From positions 1 to 64,000 of the forward strand of contig CALGIG010000116.1 of assembly GCA_937915865.1 (NCBI GenBank): DNA of 64,000 nucleotides, given 5' to 3'. The notes below the pieces were generated by a model. That model had not been told where the DNA came from, did no database searches, and saw only the letters and a list, made by a program, of their open reading frames with translations. Position numbers and translations under genes: made by a program. Positions 1-8,141 of the stretch are shown one piece after another (within the stretch, counting starts at the first letter, position 1; each line of letters starts with the position of its first letter). Origin of the DNA: an uncultured Prolixibacteraceae bacterium. GTDB taxonomy: Bacteria > Bacteroidota > Bacteroidia > Bacteroidales > Prolixibacteraceae.

Positions 1-73
1 TAACTACTTTAAAATCTTTTCAAATTGTGAAAATAATCGAAATAGATTGTTTCTAGTTTTTAAATAATTTCTA

Positions 74-108
74 TTTTTGCACACCGATTCAATTAGAAAT
101 ATAAATTG
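74..108 (+). promoter_or_regulatory. Putative promoter of the HU gene
   Basis: A TTTTTG stretch (74-79) lies 20 nt before TATAAATTG (100-108), close to the Bacteroidota sigma consensus (TTTG, 19-21 nt, TAnnTTTG). It is 24 nt upstream of the HU start codon. The -7 box is imperfect, so this is a tentative call. Confidence 0.4.
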
Positions 109-131
109 TTGAAAATTAAATATTTTAAGAG

Positions 132-416
132 ATGACTAAAGCAGATATTGTTAACGAAGTTAGTAAGAACACTGGTATTGAAAAAGTGACAGTACAGAAA
201 GCAGTTGAAGCTTTCATGGAAACAGTAAAAGATTCCTTAACCGAAGGAAGAAACGTATATCTTCGTGGTTTTGGTAGTTTTATAGTGAAGAAAAGAGCAG
301 AAAAAACTGCCCGTAATATCTCAAGAAACACTACGATCATTATTCCGGAACATTTTATTCCTTCATTCAAGCCAGCTAAAACTTTTGTAGCTCAAGTTAA
401 AGACCAAGTAAAATAA
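132..416 (+). CDS. HU family DNA-binding protein
   Basis: This 94-residue protein has the usual length and fold signature of HU/IHF proteins. The N-terminus carries the helical dimerisation region (TKADIVNEVSKNTG), followed by the GFGSF turn that leads into the DNA-binding beta-arms, a basic arm with arginines, and a C-terminal PAKTF helix. HU proteins bind and bend DNA as dimers in the nucleoid. It sits directly upstream of a tiny basic protein and RNase G, a neighbourhood familiar from Bacteroidota chromosomes. Promoter-like boxes lie about 24 nt upstream of the start. Confidence 0.93.
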   Translation: MTKADIVNEVSKNTGIEKVTVQKAVEAFMETVKDSLTEGRNVYLRGFGSFIVKKRAEKTARNISRNTTIIIPEHFIPSFKPAKTFVAQVKDQVK

Positions 417-422
417 TTAGTT

Positions 423-515
423 ATGCCAAGCGGAAAGAAAAGAAAACGACATAAAATGGCTACGCATAAGCGTAAGAAAAGACTAAGAAAAAACAGACAT
501 AAAAAGAAAAAATAG
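423..515 (+). CDS. 30-residue basic protein, AURKAIP1/COX24-like (bS22-type)
   Basis: An ATG 6 bp after the HU stop opens a 30-codon frame in which nearly two thirds of residues are Lys, Arg or His. It begins MPSGKKRKRHKMATHKRKKR and ends in a lysine run. Composition, length and the KRKKRLRKNRHK core match the AURKAIP1/COX24 domain found in mitochondrial small-subunit proteins and in the bacterial small ribosomal protein bS22, which is annotated in many Bacteroidota next to HU. I infer a ribosome-associated protein. It is shorter than most gene callers' cut-off and easily missed. A strong terminator follows it. Confidence 0.75.
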   Translation: MPSGKKRKRHKMATHKRKKRLRKNRHKKKK

Positions 516-557
516 TCTTTGCTTTATTAAGCATTAGCTTTTAAAGACCTTTATATA

Positions 558-600
558 TTAAACCTAAAGCGCTTTTGTGCTTTAGGTTTAATGTGTTTTT
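558..600 (+). terminator. Intrinsic terminator after HU/basic-protein operon
   Basis: A 13-bp perfect stem (558-570 with 579-591, arm TTAAACCTAAAGC) with an 8-nt loop is followed by TGTGTTTTTG. It separates the HU transcript from RNase G. Confidence 0.8.
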
Positions 601-641
601 GGGTCAAGTGATTTATAAACCAGTATAAAATATGGAACGTT

Positions 642-2192
642 GTGAGTAGCGATTTAATTGTTAATGTCACTTCTTCGGAAATTGTTATTGCGTTGCTTGA
701 AAACAAACAGCTCGCTGAACTAAACCGGGAAATGACAGGGGCAAAATTTGCAGTTGGAGATATTTATCTCGGACGAGTGAAGAAAATAATGCCCAGCCTT
801 AACGCTGCATTCATTGACGTAGGATACGAAAAAGATGCTTTTTTGCATTACCTCGATATGGGCCCCCAGTTTTCAACTCTGAATAAGTTTTTGAAAATTG
901 CCACATCGAAAAACAACAAAATCACCTCCATTTCTAAAATACAGTCGGAACCTGATATTGATAAGGAGGGAAAAATCACAGATATTCTAAAAGTTGGGCA
1001 AAATATCCTTGTTCAGGTTGCCAAAGAACCAATCTCGACCAAGGGCCCACGATTGACTTCTGAATTGTCGATTGCCGGACGAAACATGGTGCTGATGCCT
1101 TTTAGCGAAAAGGTAAGTATTTCGCAAAAGATAGCTTCAAACGAAGAAAAGAACAGACTGAAAAAGCTTATACAAAGCATTAAACCAAAAAAATACGGTG
1201 TTATTGTTCGCACTGCCGCCGAAGAAAAGCGAGTGGCCGAACTCGATCAGGAGTTGAATAGATTGGTAGCCAAGTTTGAAACAACATTTCAGTCATTAAA
1301 GAAAGTGAATCCTCCGGCACTTATTGTCGGCGAACTTGGACGAACTACCGCTTTATTGAGGGATATTTATCATCCCGATTTTAACAGTATCATTGTAAAC
1401 GATGCTACTGTTTGCGAAGAAATTACTGAATATCTGGAGTCAATTGCTCCTGAAAAGAAAAAAATCGTAAAACTCTACAAAGGTAACCAAACGATTTTTG
1501 AACATTTTGGAGTTGATAAGCAATTAAAAGCATCTTTTGGGAAAACAGTATCCTTTAAGAATGGAGCGTATCTGATCATTGAGCACACTGAAGCTTTTCA
1601 TGTGATTGATGTAAACAGTGGAAACAGATCGAAAGCCGGAATTGACCAGGAAACCAATGCCCTGGAAGTAAACCTGGCTGCTGCTGATGAAATCGCCCGC
1701 CAACTGCGGTTGCGCGATATGGGCGGTATTATTGTTGTTGATTTTATTGATATGCACCAAGCCGAAAACCGTCATAAAGTTTATGAGCGGATGAAAGCGG
1801 CAATGGAATCAGATCGCACCAAACACAACATTTTGCCTTTGAGCAAATTTTGTTTGTTGCAAATTACCCGGCAACGTGTTCGTCCTGAAGAACATGTTGA
1901 AACTGCTGAAGTTTGCCCAACGTGTAAAGGCACCGGAAAAGTAGCACCAACCATTTTGTTGGTAGATGAAATTGAGAGCAAAGTAAAATATATTTTTAAA
2001 GAGCTAAATAAGAATAAGATGACAATAAAAGCACATTCTTATTTGGCAGCTTACTTAACTAAAGGGCTTTGGTCTTTAAAAAATAAATGGGCTTTCAAAT
2101 ACTTTAAAAAAATTAAAGTCGAAGAAATTAGTTCGTACTCACTTACTGAGTTCCATTTCTTTGACGAAAATCAGGAAGAGATTATTTTTTAA
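642..2192 (+). CDS. rng: Ribonuclease G/E family protein
   Basis: This 516-residue protein matches RNase G, the endoribonuclease that matures rRNA 5' ends and cleaves single-stranded RNA. An S1-type RNA-binding region occupies roughly residues 35-135 (VGDIYLGRVKKIMPSLNAAF, later DILKVGQNILVQVAKEP). The Mg-binding aspartates are visible as D323 in HVIDVNSG and D367 in VVDFIDM, and the zinc-link motif CPTC is at C425-C428. It lacks the long C-terminal degradosome scaffold of RNase E. The start is GTG; the nearby ATG at 632 runs into a stop after five codons, so GTG is the best choice. Confidence 0.95.
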   Translation: MSSDLIVNVTSSEIVIALLENKQLAELNREMTGAKFAVGDIYLGRVKKIMPSLNAAFIDVGYEKDAFLHYLDMGPQFSTLNKFLKIATSKNNKITSISKIQSEPDIDKEGKITDILKVGQNILVQVAKEPISTKGPRLTSELSIAGRNMVLMPFSEKVSISQKIASNEEKNRLKKLIQSIKPKKYGVIVRTAAEEKRVAELDQELNRLVAKFETTFQSLKKVNPPALIVGELGRTTALLRDIYHPDFNSIIVNDATVCEEITEYLESIAPEKKKIVKLYKGNQTIFEHFGVDKQLKASFGKTVSFKNGAYLIIEHTEAFHVIDVNSGNRSKAGIDQETNALEVNLAAADEIARQLRLRDMGGIIVVDFIDMHQAENRHKVYERMKAAMESDRTKHNILPLSKFCLLQITRQRVRPEEHVETAEVCPTCKGTGKVAPTILLVDEIESKVKYIFKELNKNKMTIKAHSYLAAYLTKGLWSLKNKWAFKYFKKIKVEEISSYSLTEFHFFDENQEEIIF

Positions 2193-2200
2193 TCTCAGGA

Positions 2201-2232
2201 AAATCCCGGTACTATTCTGCCGGGATTTTTTA
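2201..2232 (+). terminator. Intrinsic terminator after rng
   Basis: Stem AAATCCCGG (2201-2209) pairs with CCGGGATTT (2220-2228), followed by a T-run, starting 9 nt after the rng stop codon. Confidence 0.85.
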
Positions 2233-2310
2233 TTTCATAAAAAATCAGAAGATATGTTTGAATTGTCGTTTGCGAAAGTATACAGAATATTTATATTTGC
2301 GACCGTAAAT

Positions 2311-2397
2311 GGAGAGCTGCCGGAGTGGTCGATCGGGGCAGACTCGAAATCTGTTGTACCCTTCGGGGTACCGGGGGTTCGAATCCCTCGCTCTCCG
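2311..2397 (+). tRNA. tRNA-Ser (anticodon CGA)
   Basis: An 87-nt class II tRNA. The acceptor stem GGAGAGC (2311-2317) pairs perfectly with GCTCTCC (2390-2396), and the discriminator is G. The anticodon loop CTCGAAA gives anticodon CGA, which reads UCG serine codons. A long variable arm (TACCCTTCGGGGTA) and a T-loop TTCGAAT are present. CCA is not encoded. No integrase or attachment-site duplication is seen beside it. Confidence 0.95.
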
Positions 2398-2433
2398 CAA
2401 ATTATTCTTACAACCAGTAACTTAGTGATAATG

Positions 2434-2475
2434 CACACAATTTTGCATCCATGGATGTAAAATTGTGTGTTTTTA
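2434..2475 (+). terminator. Intrinsic terminator after tRNA-Ser
   Basis: A long inverted repeat with arms CACACAATTTTGCATCC and GGATGTAAAATTGTGTG (2434-2467) is followed by a T-rich tract, 36 nt after the tRNA. Confidence 0.75.
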
Positions 2476-2638
2476 TTTTCTAATTTTCTTTATTTTGACG
2501 ATTTTTCATTACTCATAACTTAGTCCAAAACAGCACTATAACCAGTTTGCTTGTGTTGTTTTCCATTGTTTTTAATTACTTTCAACTTTCTCCAATTACT
2601 TTTTATATTTTGTAATTATAGTTTTGGGCAATTGCTTC

Positions 2639-2819
2639 ATTTGCTTTCATTGTTGTCCGGTAAATCAAAAAGTTTATCCGCTACGCGGAAAATTCTCCAT
2701 AGGAGATTCAGTATTGTAGTAAAAACAAGCCCTAAGTGCCTTTTACCTCGTAGAGGTTAAACCCAATAAGCGTTTTAAGCAGATGGACAAATTTTAACCG
2801 GATACCAATGATTTGCTTT
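2639..2819. mobile_element. MITE-like element with TIRs and 9-bp target duplication
   Basis: A 163-bp non-coding unit (2648-2810) begins CATTGTTGTCCGGT and ends ACCGGATACCAATG; these ends are inverted repeats matching at 12 of 14 positions (14 of 17 when extended). It is flanked by a perfect 9-bp direct repeat ATTTGCTTT at 2639-2647 and 2811-2819, the expected scar of transposition. Inside are three mini-hairpins with 3-nt loops: TCCGC-TAC-GCGGA (2677-2689), TCTCC-ATA-GGAGA (2694-2706) and ACCTC-GTA-GAGGT (2745-2757). There is no transposase gene, so it must have been mobilised in trans or be an internal deletion of an insertion sequence. It lies 8 bp beyond the stop of the last PUL 1 gene. 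Confidence 0.75.
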
Positions 2820-2826
2820 ATTTAGT

Positions 2827-5133
2827 TTAGTGTTCCATCGGTTGAGATAATTCCAGTATTTCCTGTCCCCAGGTATCAAGATCAATCGATAACTCTCCGT
2901 TTTGCAATTGTGATCCTGAAAAAATACCCAGGTCTTTATCCCCAAAAATTCGTTTAACCTTATATTGTTGTTTATTGTTTACCCAGGGAATGTTTATCTT
3001 CTGAAAATTACTTCCGGAACTTCCCCGAAGAACAATCACAGCTCCATAACCTTCAGCATTTAATTTGCCCCACCAATGCCATCCTTCGTCGGTTGGCGCC
3101 GGAACGCCACTGTATTGGAAGTGAGAATAAATGTTATACTTTTGATTTAAAGCTTCAATAATTGTGAAACGATTGTGGTATTGCTCAATACACGTGTTCG
3201 TAAGGGAGTTTAAATCGCCAGAGAATGATAACGGTGCGCCCATCAACCAGCTACATATCTGCCGATCAATAATTTGTGGGGTTAGACTGCCTTTTACATT
3301 CGTCGTTACTGCCCCAAATACTTCAATACGTTCCAGCGGTAAACCCCGGTGCGCGTACCACAAACTTCGGGCTCTAAAGGCTCCTTGTCGTAATTTCTGG
3401 ATCAGGCTATCGGGTTTATATTTCCATTCAGCTGATACCAACTTACTACGGTTACCTGCTCCCCAGTATTCATTTGGCGCCGAATGATAGGAATCGACAT
3501 GTTTTAATACAGCAATATCAGCTTCCGGGCCAGGTGTTTCCCAATAAATTTCGTGCGACAACTGAAGCCAAACATCAGGCGCCTGGCGATGAATCTCGTC
3601 CTGAGTAGCAAGTAATCCCCTTAAGCCACGGAGGTGCGATTCTTTTAATGTCCGGCTTTCGTGTCCGCGAGCTATGTCGCCATAGCATACATTGCTCAAA
3701 TCCTGCTTGAAATAATTGGCATTGTAGGTTTTATGAAGTGTAAGGATGTCATTTACATATTTTGATCTCGACTGTTCGAAGCAGAAGCTAAGTCCTAATC
3801 CACCATCACGTTTGATTAAAGGTAGGCTAAATAAAGTTGGTTTATTGTCTGGAATTTCTGTTAACTTCTCGCTAATGAAATCAGAATACCAAAGCCCGGT
3901 TTCCATTTTTTTAGTGCTAATGTATTGGCTTAAAGTCTGCAGATCGTTGAAGTTCTTGGGATTTGGCCTGGGCATAGTTACAGCCCAACCACCATTGGGG
4001 CCAGTATCAGCCCATCCTGCGTCCAACTGGAAACATTTAAATCCCATCCGGGCGGCAATTTCCGATGCAATGTGCATATTTTCATCGTTAATATTTGCTG
4101 AATAATTTGTCCAGGAACAAAATAAAGGAGTGATGCTTTTTTTATCAGATGGTTTGAATAATATTTTTTGTTTCATAAAGGTCTGAAAATCACTTTCTAC
4201 ACACCTGTCAAGACCTGTAGAAACTGAAGATATGGTTGGAAAACTTTTTCCATTGAAGGCATAAATAAAATCAGGTTCTGATTCGAAAAATTCGTTGGGG
4301 CCAAGTACCCACTCAAAAAAATCAGGATTATAACTAACCGTTCCATCTATTGATAAATGACGCAGTTTGGAAGGTATTTCGCTCGCTAGAATAAGTCCGA
4401 TTGTGGCCGCTGAATCGCTGAATGCTACAATACTGGGGTCGATTCCCCTTGAATTTGGAGTTAATAATGTACTCTTGTTGTACTTTTCCCCCAATCCCAG
4501 GTTTTCCTGAGTTAGATTGGAAATTTTAATCCATCGATTCCCTTGATTTCGAATTTTTACCCACTTACGAATAACCGGAAATCCGTAGTAAATTTCATAA
4601 TTAATATCCAAAGCTATTTCAGGATAAGTTTTATTCGGGTATAGAGTGATAATTAATCGTTTACTTTTGGCTGATGGTTCAGTTATTTGAATTGTATTAT
4701 TGCCGAGATAACCAGATAATAACGTTGTAGATACGGTTACCGAATCGGTCCACTCTACTTGTTGTGAAATTGTATTCTTTTGCTTTTTTATTGCCAGTGC
4801 ATCGGTTTGGTTCTTTACTGCATTACTCTGTTCAATTCCGCCCAAAGTTGAATAACCAATACCTTGTGGTTCTTCATTGGGCGTAGCTTTCCATAGAACA
4901 AAATTTAACTCTTTCTCTTGATTTCCAGTTAATTTATTACCGTCGACCCATGTACCAGAGGATATTTTCCCATCCAATAAATTTATATTCTTTACTAAGA
5001 TTCCTGCATGAATTTCAATAGTTCCTTTATTTTTTACAATTGTCCATTCTTTTTGCTCTGAGTTCGTTGCCAAACAAACTATATGTAAAATGACTAAAAT
5101 TACAGTAGAACAGACTTTTATATGGGTTTTCAT
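2827..5133 (-). CDS. GH36-like alpha-galactosidase (clan GH-D), secreted
   Basis: This 768-residue protein has an N-terminal signal peptide (VILVILHIVCLATNS). An N-terminal beta-rich region is followed by a TIM-barrel typical of GH36/GH27 alpha-galactosidases, with FQLDAGWADTG near residue 370 and FKQDLSN with the likely nucleophile at D478. It probably removes terminal alpha-galactose or a related sugar in the periplasm. Its ATG overlaps the stop of the upstream heparinase-like gene (ATGA), so the two are translationally coupled. It is the last gene of PUL 1. The exact substrate cannot be read from the sequence. Confidence 0.8.
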   Translation of the reverse strand: MKTHIKVCSTVILVILHIVCLATNSEQKEWTIVKNKGTIEIHAGILVKNINLLDGKISSGTWVDGNKLTGNQEKELNFVLWKATPNEEPQGIGYSTLGGIEQSNAVKNQTDALAIKKQKNTISQQVEWTDSVTVSTTLLSGYLGNNTIQITEPSAKSKRLIITLYPNKTYPEIALDINYEIYYGFPVIRKWVKIRNQGNRWIKISNLTQENLGLGEKYNKSTLLTPNSRGIDPSIVAFSDSAATIGLILASEIPSKLRHLSIDGTVSYNPDFFEWVLGPNEFFESEPDFIYAFNGKSFPTISSVSTGLDRCVESDFQTFMKQKILFKPSDKKSITPLFCSWTNYSANINDENMHIASEIAARMGFKCFQLDAGWADTGPNGGWAVTMPRPNPKNFNDLQTLSQYISTKKMETGLWYSDFISEKLTEIPDNKPTLFSLPLIKRDGGLGLSFCFEQSRSKYVNDILTLHKTYNANYFKQDLSNVCYGDIARGHESRTLKESHLRGLRGLLATQDEIHRQAPDVWLQLSHEIYWETPGPEADIAVLKHVDSYHSAPNEYWGAGNRSKLVSAEWKYKPDSLIQKLRQGAFRARSLWYAHRGLPLERIEVFGAVTTNVKGSLTPQIIDRQICSWLMGAPLSFSGDLNSLTNTCIEQYHNRFTIIEALNQKYNIYSHFQYSGVPAPTDEGWHWWGKLNAEGYGAVIVLRGSSGSNFQKINIPWVNNKQQYKVKRIFGDKDLGIFSGSQLQNGELSIDLDTWGQEILELSQPMEH

Positions 5134-7034
5134 TTATTCCAATTTTTTAATGGTAAAATTTCTTTGTTAACCGGAGCAGAAGCTTGTTCCGGAATTAGCA
5201 AAACAGTAAGTGAAGCTTTTGTGTTGGCCGGAACATTAACTTCGAACCCCACCAAAGTAGTGCCCGGATTTGGTGCATCATAATCATTTGCTGAGGTAGT
5301 TGTCCATGTTTTCATGATTACATGTTCTGGTTCCTGAACCTTTATGAGGAGCTTTTTCCCATTTTTTGTTAGTTCAGCCGTTCCGTCACTTTTTAATTTT
5401 ACATCCGTGGAAGTGAGGAGAGTCCATCGAACTAAAGCATCTTTTCCCGAAGCAGTCAATTCATCGCGAACTAATACATATTTTTGATTGATTATTGCGA
5501 TTCCCCTCATTACTTGATCCAGTTGTCCTTTATAAATTTCTGACAAGTCAAAAGTTGCATTCATAAAATTTTTCGAGTCTGATGAATTTATTAATGGCGC
5601 ATAACCATCAACTAATTGCAGCTCGTTATTGATTGTGAGAGTATTATGTACAAAGTTGTTGTAACGGAATACTCGCCATCGTTGAGAATTTTGTTTACTA
5701 TTCCATAGATCAACACCTTGCGATTCCAGAGAATTATAGTTCTGCGGGCCAAAATCCATGGCCCACCTAATCCCTTCGGCATCCATTACAAACGAACCTG
5801 CATCCATGTGCGAATGTCCTGCCTGACAAGTTCCACCTTTAATTCCAACAAAAATTGCATTCGGATCGGTCCAGGAGGTTCGCATTAGTGCCACCGGATT
5901 TTTACCTTTTCCAACCCACATCTTCGTTTGGGGTTCAGTCACCGCGTTCAAATCTATCCCTGAAGACCAGATCAACAGGAAAGGCAGTAATTTACTTCTC
6001 GCTTTTAATTCAGGTTCAATGTATTTTTTTTCTGTCCAGAGTAAAGAATAGTCATTCACTCTTTTAGCCAACCAAAACATAGCTGGATGAGATTCAACTT
6101 CAGAACCACAATCAGAATAATTAAAAGGAATACCTGAAGTTCCCAGCATATTACTCAAATAACCCGGAGTTTTAAGAAACCCTTTGTTTCCTAATAATCC
6201 AAAGTCGGTATTAAAAACCTTCTCAACGGCACTCAAGAATAAAATATTGAAAGTAGTTCCATAACCCCAATAGCCATATCCTTCATTATAGGCTCCGTCG
6301 GGATTATATTCGTTCATTGGCAGTGCTATAGTCTTAATTGCTCTGTCAATGATCAGTTCAGATAATTTTTTGTCGGTTTCATTTATGGCCAATGCGCCGT
6401 AAGTCATCCCGGCATTACAAACCTGGTTCCAGTTGTTTGAACGACCGAGCCAACCATTATAGTTATTGTTTAATGATTGTTTTAAACCTTTTTCAACTAT
6501 GGCATCGCGGATAGCTTTCCGTGAATTTACGGACAATTTATCGTAAAGCCAGTCATATCCTATCGATAATGCCATTGTAAATTCAGCAACATCCAGAAAA
6601 TGATCTGGATTCCAGTCGGTAAACGATGCCACTTCCAACATTTCTTTTTCGGCCCTTTTAAAATATTTATCATCATGTGTCATTCTCCACGAATACGAGA
6701 GGTAGCCTATTCTTCTCAGGCACTCGCGGGCTTCGCCCAGGAGCCGTTTACCAACAAGTACATGTTTTACTGGCTTTTGCTGAAGTATAGAGTCGCTCCA
6801 TTCTATAATGGTTTGGTGTACTTTATTCCATATTTCGTTCGATGCTATTGTTTTTCGGATTGTTGCCTCTTCTCCCGTTAGAAATAATATTCGGGGATGA
6901 TCAGGTAATGCCTGGGACATGCCTGGGCTAAATGATTGCGCAAAACTTCGTGTAATTAATATGCTGATGAGTATTAAAGAAAATAATCGTTTCTGCATAA
7001 ATCTTTTACTGCAAAATGTTGTTATCATACGCAA
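5130..7034 (-). CDS. Heparinase II/III family polysaccharide lyase-like protein
   Basis: This 634-residue secreted protein has the two-part layout of heparinase II/III and alginate-lyase-type PLs: an alpha/alpha toroid (residues about 70-400, with NNWNQVCNAGMTYGALAI and GAYNEGYGYWGYGTTFN) and a C-terminal beta-sandwich containing GGTCQAGHSHMDAGSFVMDA with the typical histidine pair. Such enzymes cleave uronate-containing chains by beta-elimination. Two starts are possible: M1 at 7034, or M13 at 6998, which begins a compact signal peptide (MQKRLFSLILISILITRSFA). It overlaps the GH36-like gene by 4 bp. Confidence 0.82.
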   Translation of the reverse strand: MRMITTFCSKRFMQKRLFSLILISILITRSFAQSFSPGMSQALPDHPRILFLTGEEATIRKTIASNEIWNKVHQTIIEWSDSILQQKPVKHVLVGKRLLGEARECLRRIGYLSYSWRMTHDDKYFKRAEKEMLEVASFTDWNPDHFLDVAEFTMALSIGYDWLYDKLSVNSRKAIRDAIVEKGLKQSLNNNYNGWLGRSNNWNQVCNAGMTYGALAINETDKKLSELIIDRAIKTIALPMNEYNPDGAYNEGYGYWGYGTTFNILFLSAVEKVFNTDFGLLGNKGFLKTPGYLSNMLGTSGIPFNYSDCGSEVESHPAMFWLAKRVNDYSLLWTEKKYIEPELKARSKLLPFLLIWSSGIDLNAVTEPQTKMWVGKGKNPVALMRTSWTDPNAIFVGIKGGTCQAGHSHMDAGSFVMDAEGIRWAMDFGPQNYNSLESQGVDLWNSKQNSQRWRVFRYNNFVHNTLTINNELQLVDGYAPLINSSDSKNFMNATFDLSEIYKGQLDQVMRGIAIINQKYVLVRDELTASGKDALVRWTLLTSTDVKLKSDGTAELTKNGKKLLIKVQEPEHVIMKTWTTTSANDYDAPNPGTTLVGFEVNVPANTKASLTVLLIPEQASAPVNKEILPLKNWNK

Positions 7035-7089
7035 TTAAAATTTTGTTTATGTAAGGGTTTACCTAAGTTTGATGTAATTATATGTGAAA

Positions 7090-8028
7090 TTATTGAGGAT
7101 TATATCGCCATACCTCTGAATGCATGGTGTATAAACATGGCTTTTTACCATCAAATACCAGTATTGGGCTGGAATGGTTACCTTTGGTAATTGGATTTCC
7201 AGGGAATTTTGTCCAATGAATTAAATCGTATGACATGGCTACATTGGATGACCAGAAAACCGGAGAAGATGGATGTTGCCAATCGAGCCGGTCGGTTGCA
7301 TGATAGTAGATGTAAAACCTGCCATTGAACTTAACTACCTGGTTGGCCGCTATAGCTCCTGTGTCGTATTTGTCTGGCCCTGTTTTAATTACAGGATCAT
7401 CCTGAATGTTTTTCCACGTTCCTTTATTGGTTGATGTTGCTACCCAGATTCCCATATCATTACGCTCATAAAAAAGATACCATTTACCATTTTCGATCCA
7501 GACAGTAGGAGTTCCGTAAGGACCAGGTATAGTATCACCTTTCGTACTTTGAATAATCAAATCACCTTGTTCTTCCCAATGAATTCCGTCGGGCGACGAG
7601 AGCCAATGCGCTACGTCTTTCTCTCCTTCAGCATACATGTAATAAGTGCCTTCATTTTTAATAACAAACATATCTTCGGTCCATTTCTTCCTGAAAACAG
7701 GATTATATGGATATTTTTCCCAATGAATTCCGTCGGATGATGTGGCGTATCCCAGAAATCGTTCTTTGGCTAATTGGTCATTGTACCCCGTATACCACAT
7801 TTTGTATTGGCCATCTTCGAATAAAATAAATCCACGTTCACGAATTTTTTTATCCCAGGATTCAGACCCAGTGCCTATAAAAACAGGATTGTTTTTGATT
7901 GGAGTAAATGAAACCATTTCAGATGGAAATTCTTCATTTACTTTGTTTTGAGATGGTTTTGGCTTGTTCCCGCAACTCATTATAGCAATTAATAAAATCA
8001 GCAGGAAAGGATATGCAAATTGTTTCAT
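7090..8028 (-). CDS. Five-bladed beta-propeller glycosidase-like lipoprotein (GH43/GH32/GH117-type)
   Basis: This 312-residue protein has a lipobox ending at C19 (LLIAIMSCG). It shows repeated propeller-blade motifs of clan F/J-type glycosidases: GQYKMWYTGYND, YATSSDGIHWEKYPYNPVF, GTYYMYAEGEKD, LSSPDGIHWEE and GRFYIYYHATD. The blade motif SxDGIHWE occurs twice, with a further related YDLIHWTKF. Enzymes of this fold remove arabinose, xylose, galactose or anhydro-sugars, and the family cannot be fixed by eye. It lies between the heparinase-like and MBL-fold genes of PUL 1. Confidence 0.72.
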   Translation of the reverse strand: MKQFAYPFLLILLIAIMSCGNKPKPSQNKVNEEFPSEMVSFTPIKNNPVFIGTGSESWDKKIRERGFILFEDGQYKMWYTGYNDQLAKERFLGYATSSDGIHWEKYPYNPVFRKKWTEDMFVIKNEGTYYMYAEGEKDVAHWLSSPDGIHWEEQGDLIIQSTKGDTIPGPYGTPTVWIENGKWYLFYERNDMGIWVATSTNKGTWKNIQDDPVIKTGPDKYDTGAIAANQVVKFNGRFYIYYHATDRLDWQHPSSPVFWSSNVAMSYDLIHWTKFPGNPITKGNHSSPILVFDGKKPCLYTMHSEVWRYNPQ

Positions 8029-8141
8029 GTTTGTTAGTTAATTTTGTGTTAGTAGTGTTTTGTAAATCTGTATATGATTATAAAAACAGTTGCTTATTTA
8101 TTGAAAGAGCTACTATTTTCCTATTCCAAAATAGAATCTGT

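Noticed and set aside
2311..2397. tRNA-Ser as an integration site for PUL 1
   Set aside because: No integrase gene, no repeat of the tRNA 3' end elsewhere in the window, and the MITE duplication nearby is unrelated.
2235..2438. Minus-strand frame over the tRNA-Ser gene
   Set aside because: Its translation (GERGIRTPGTPKGTTDFESA) is the well-known spurious peptide from the antisense of tRNA-Ser.
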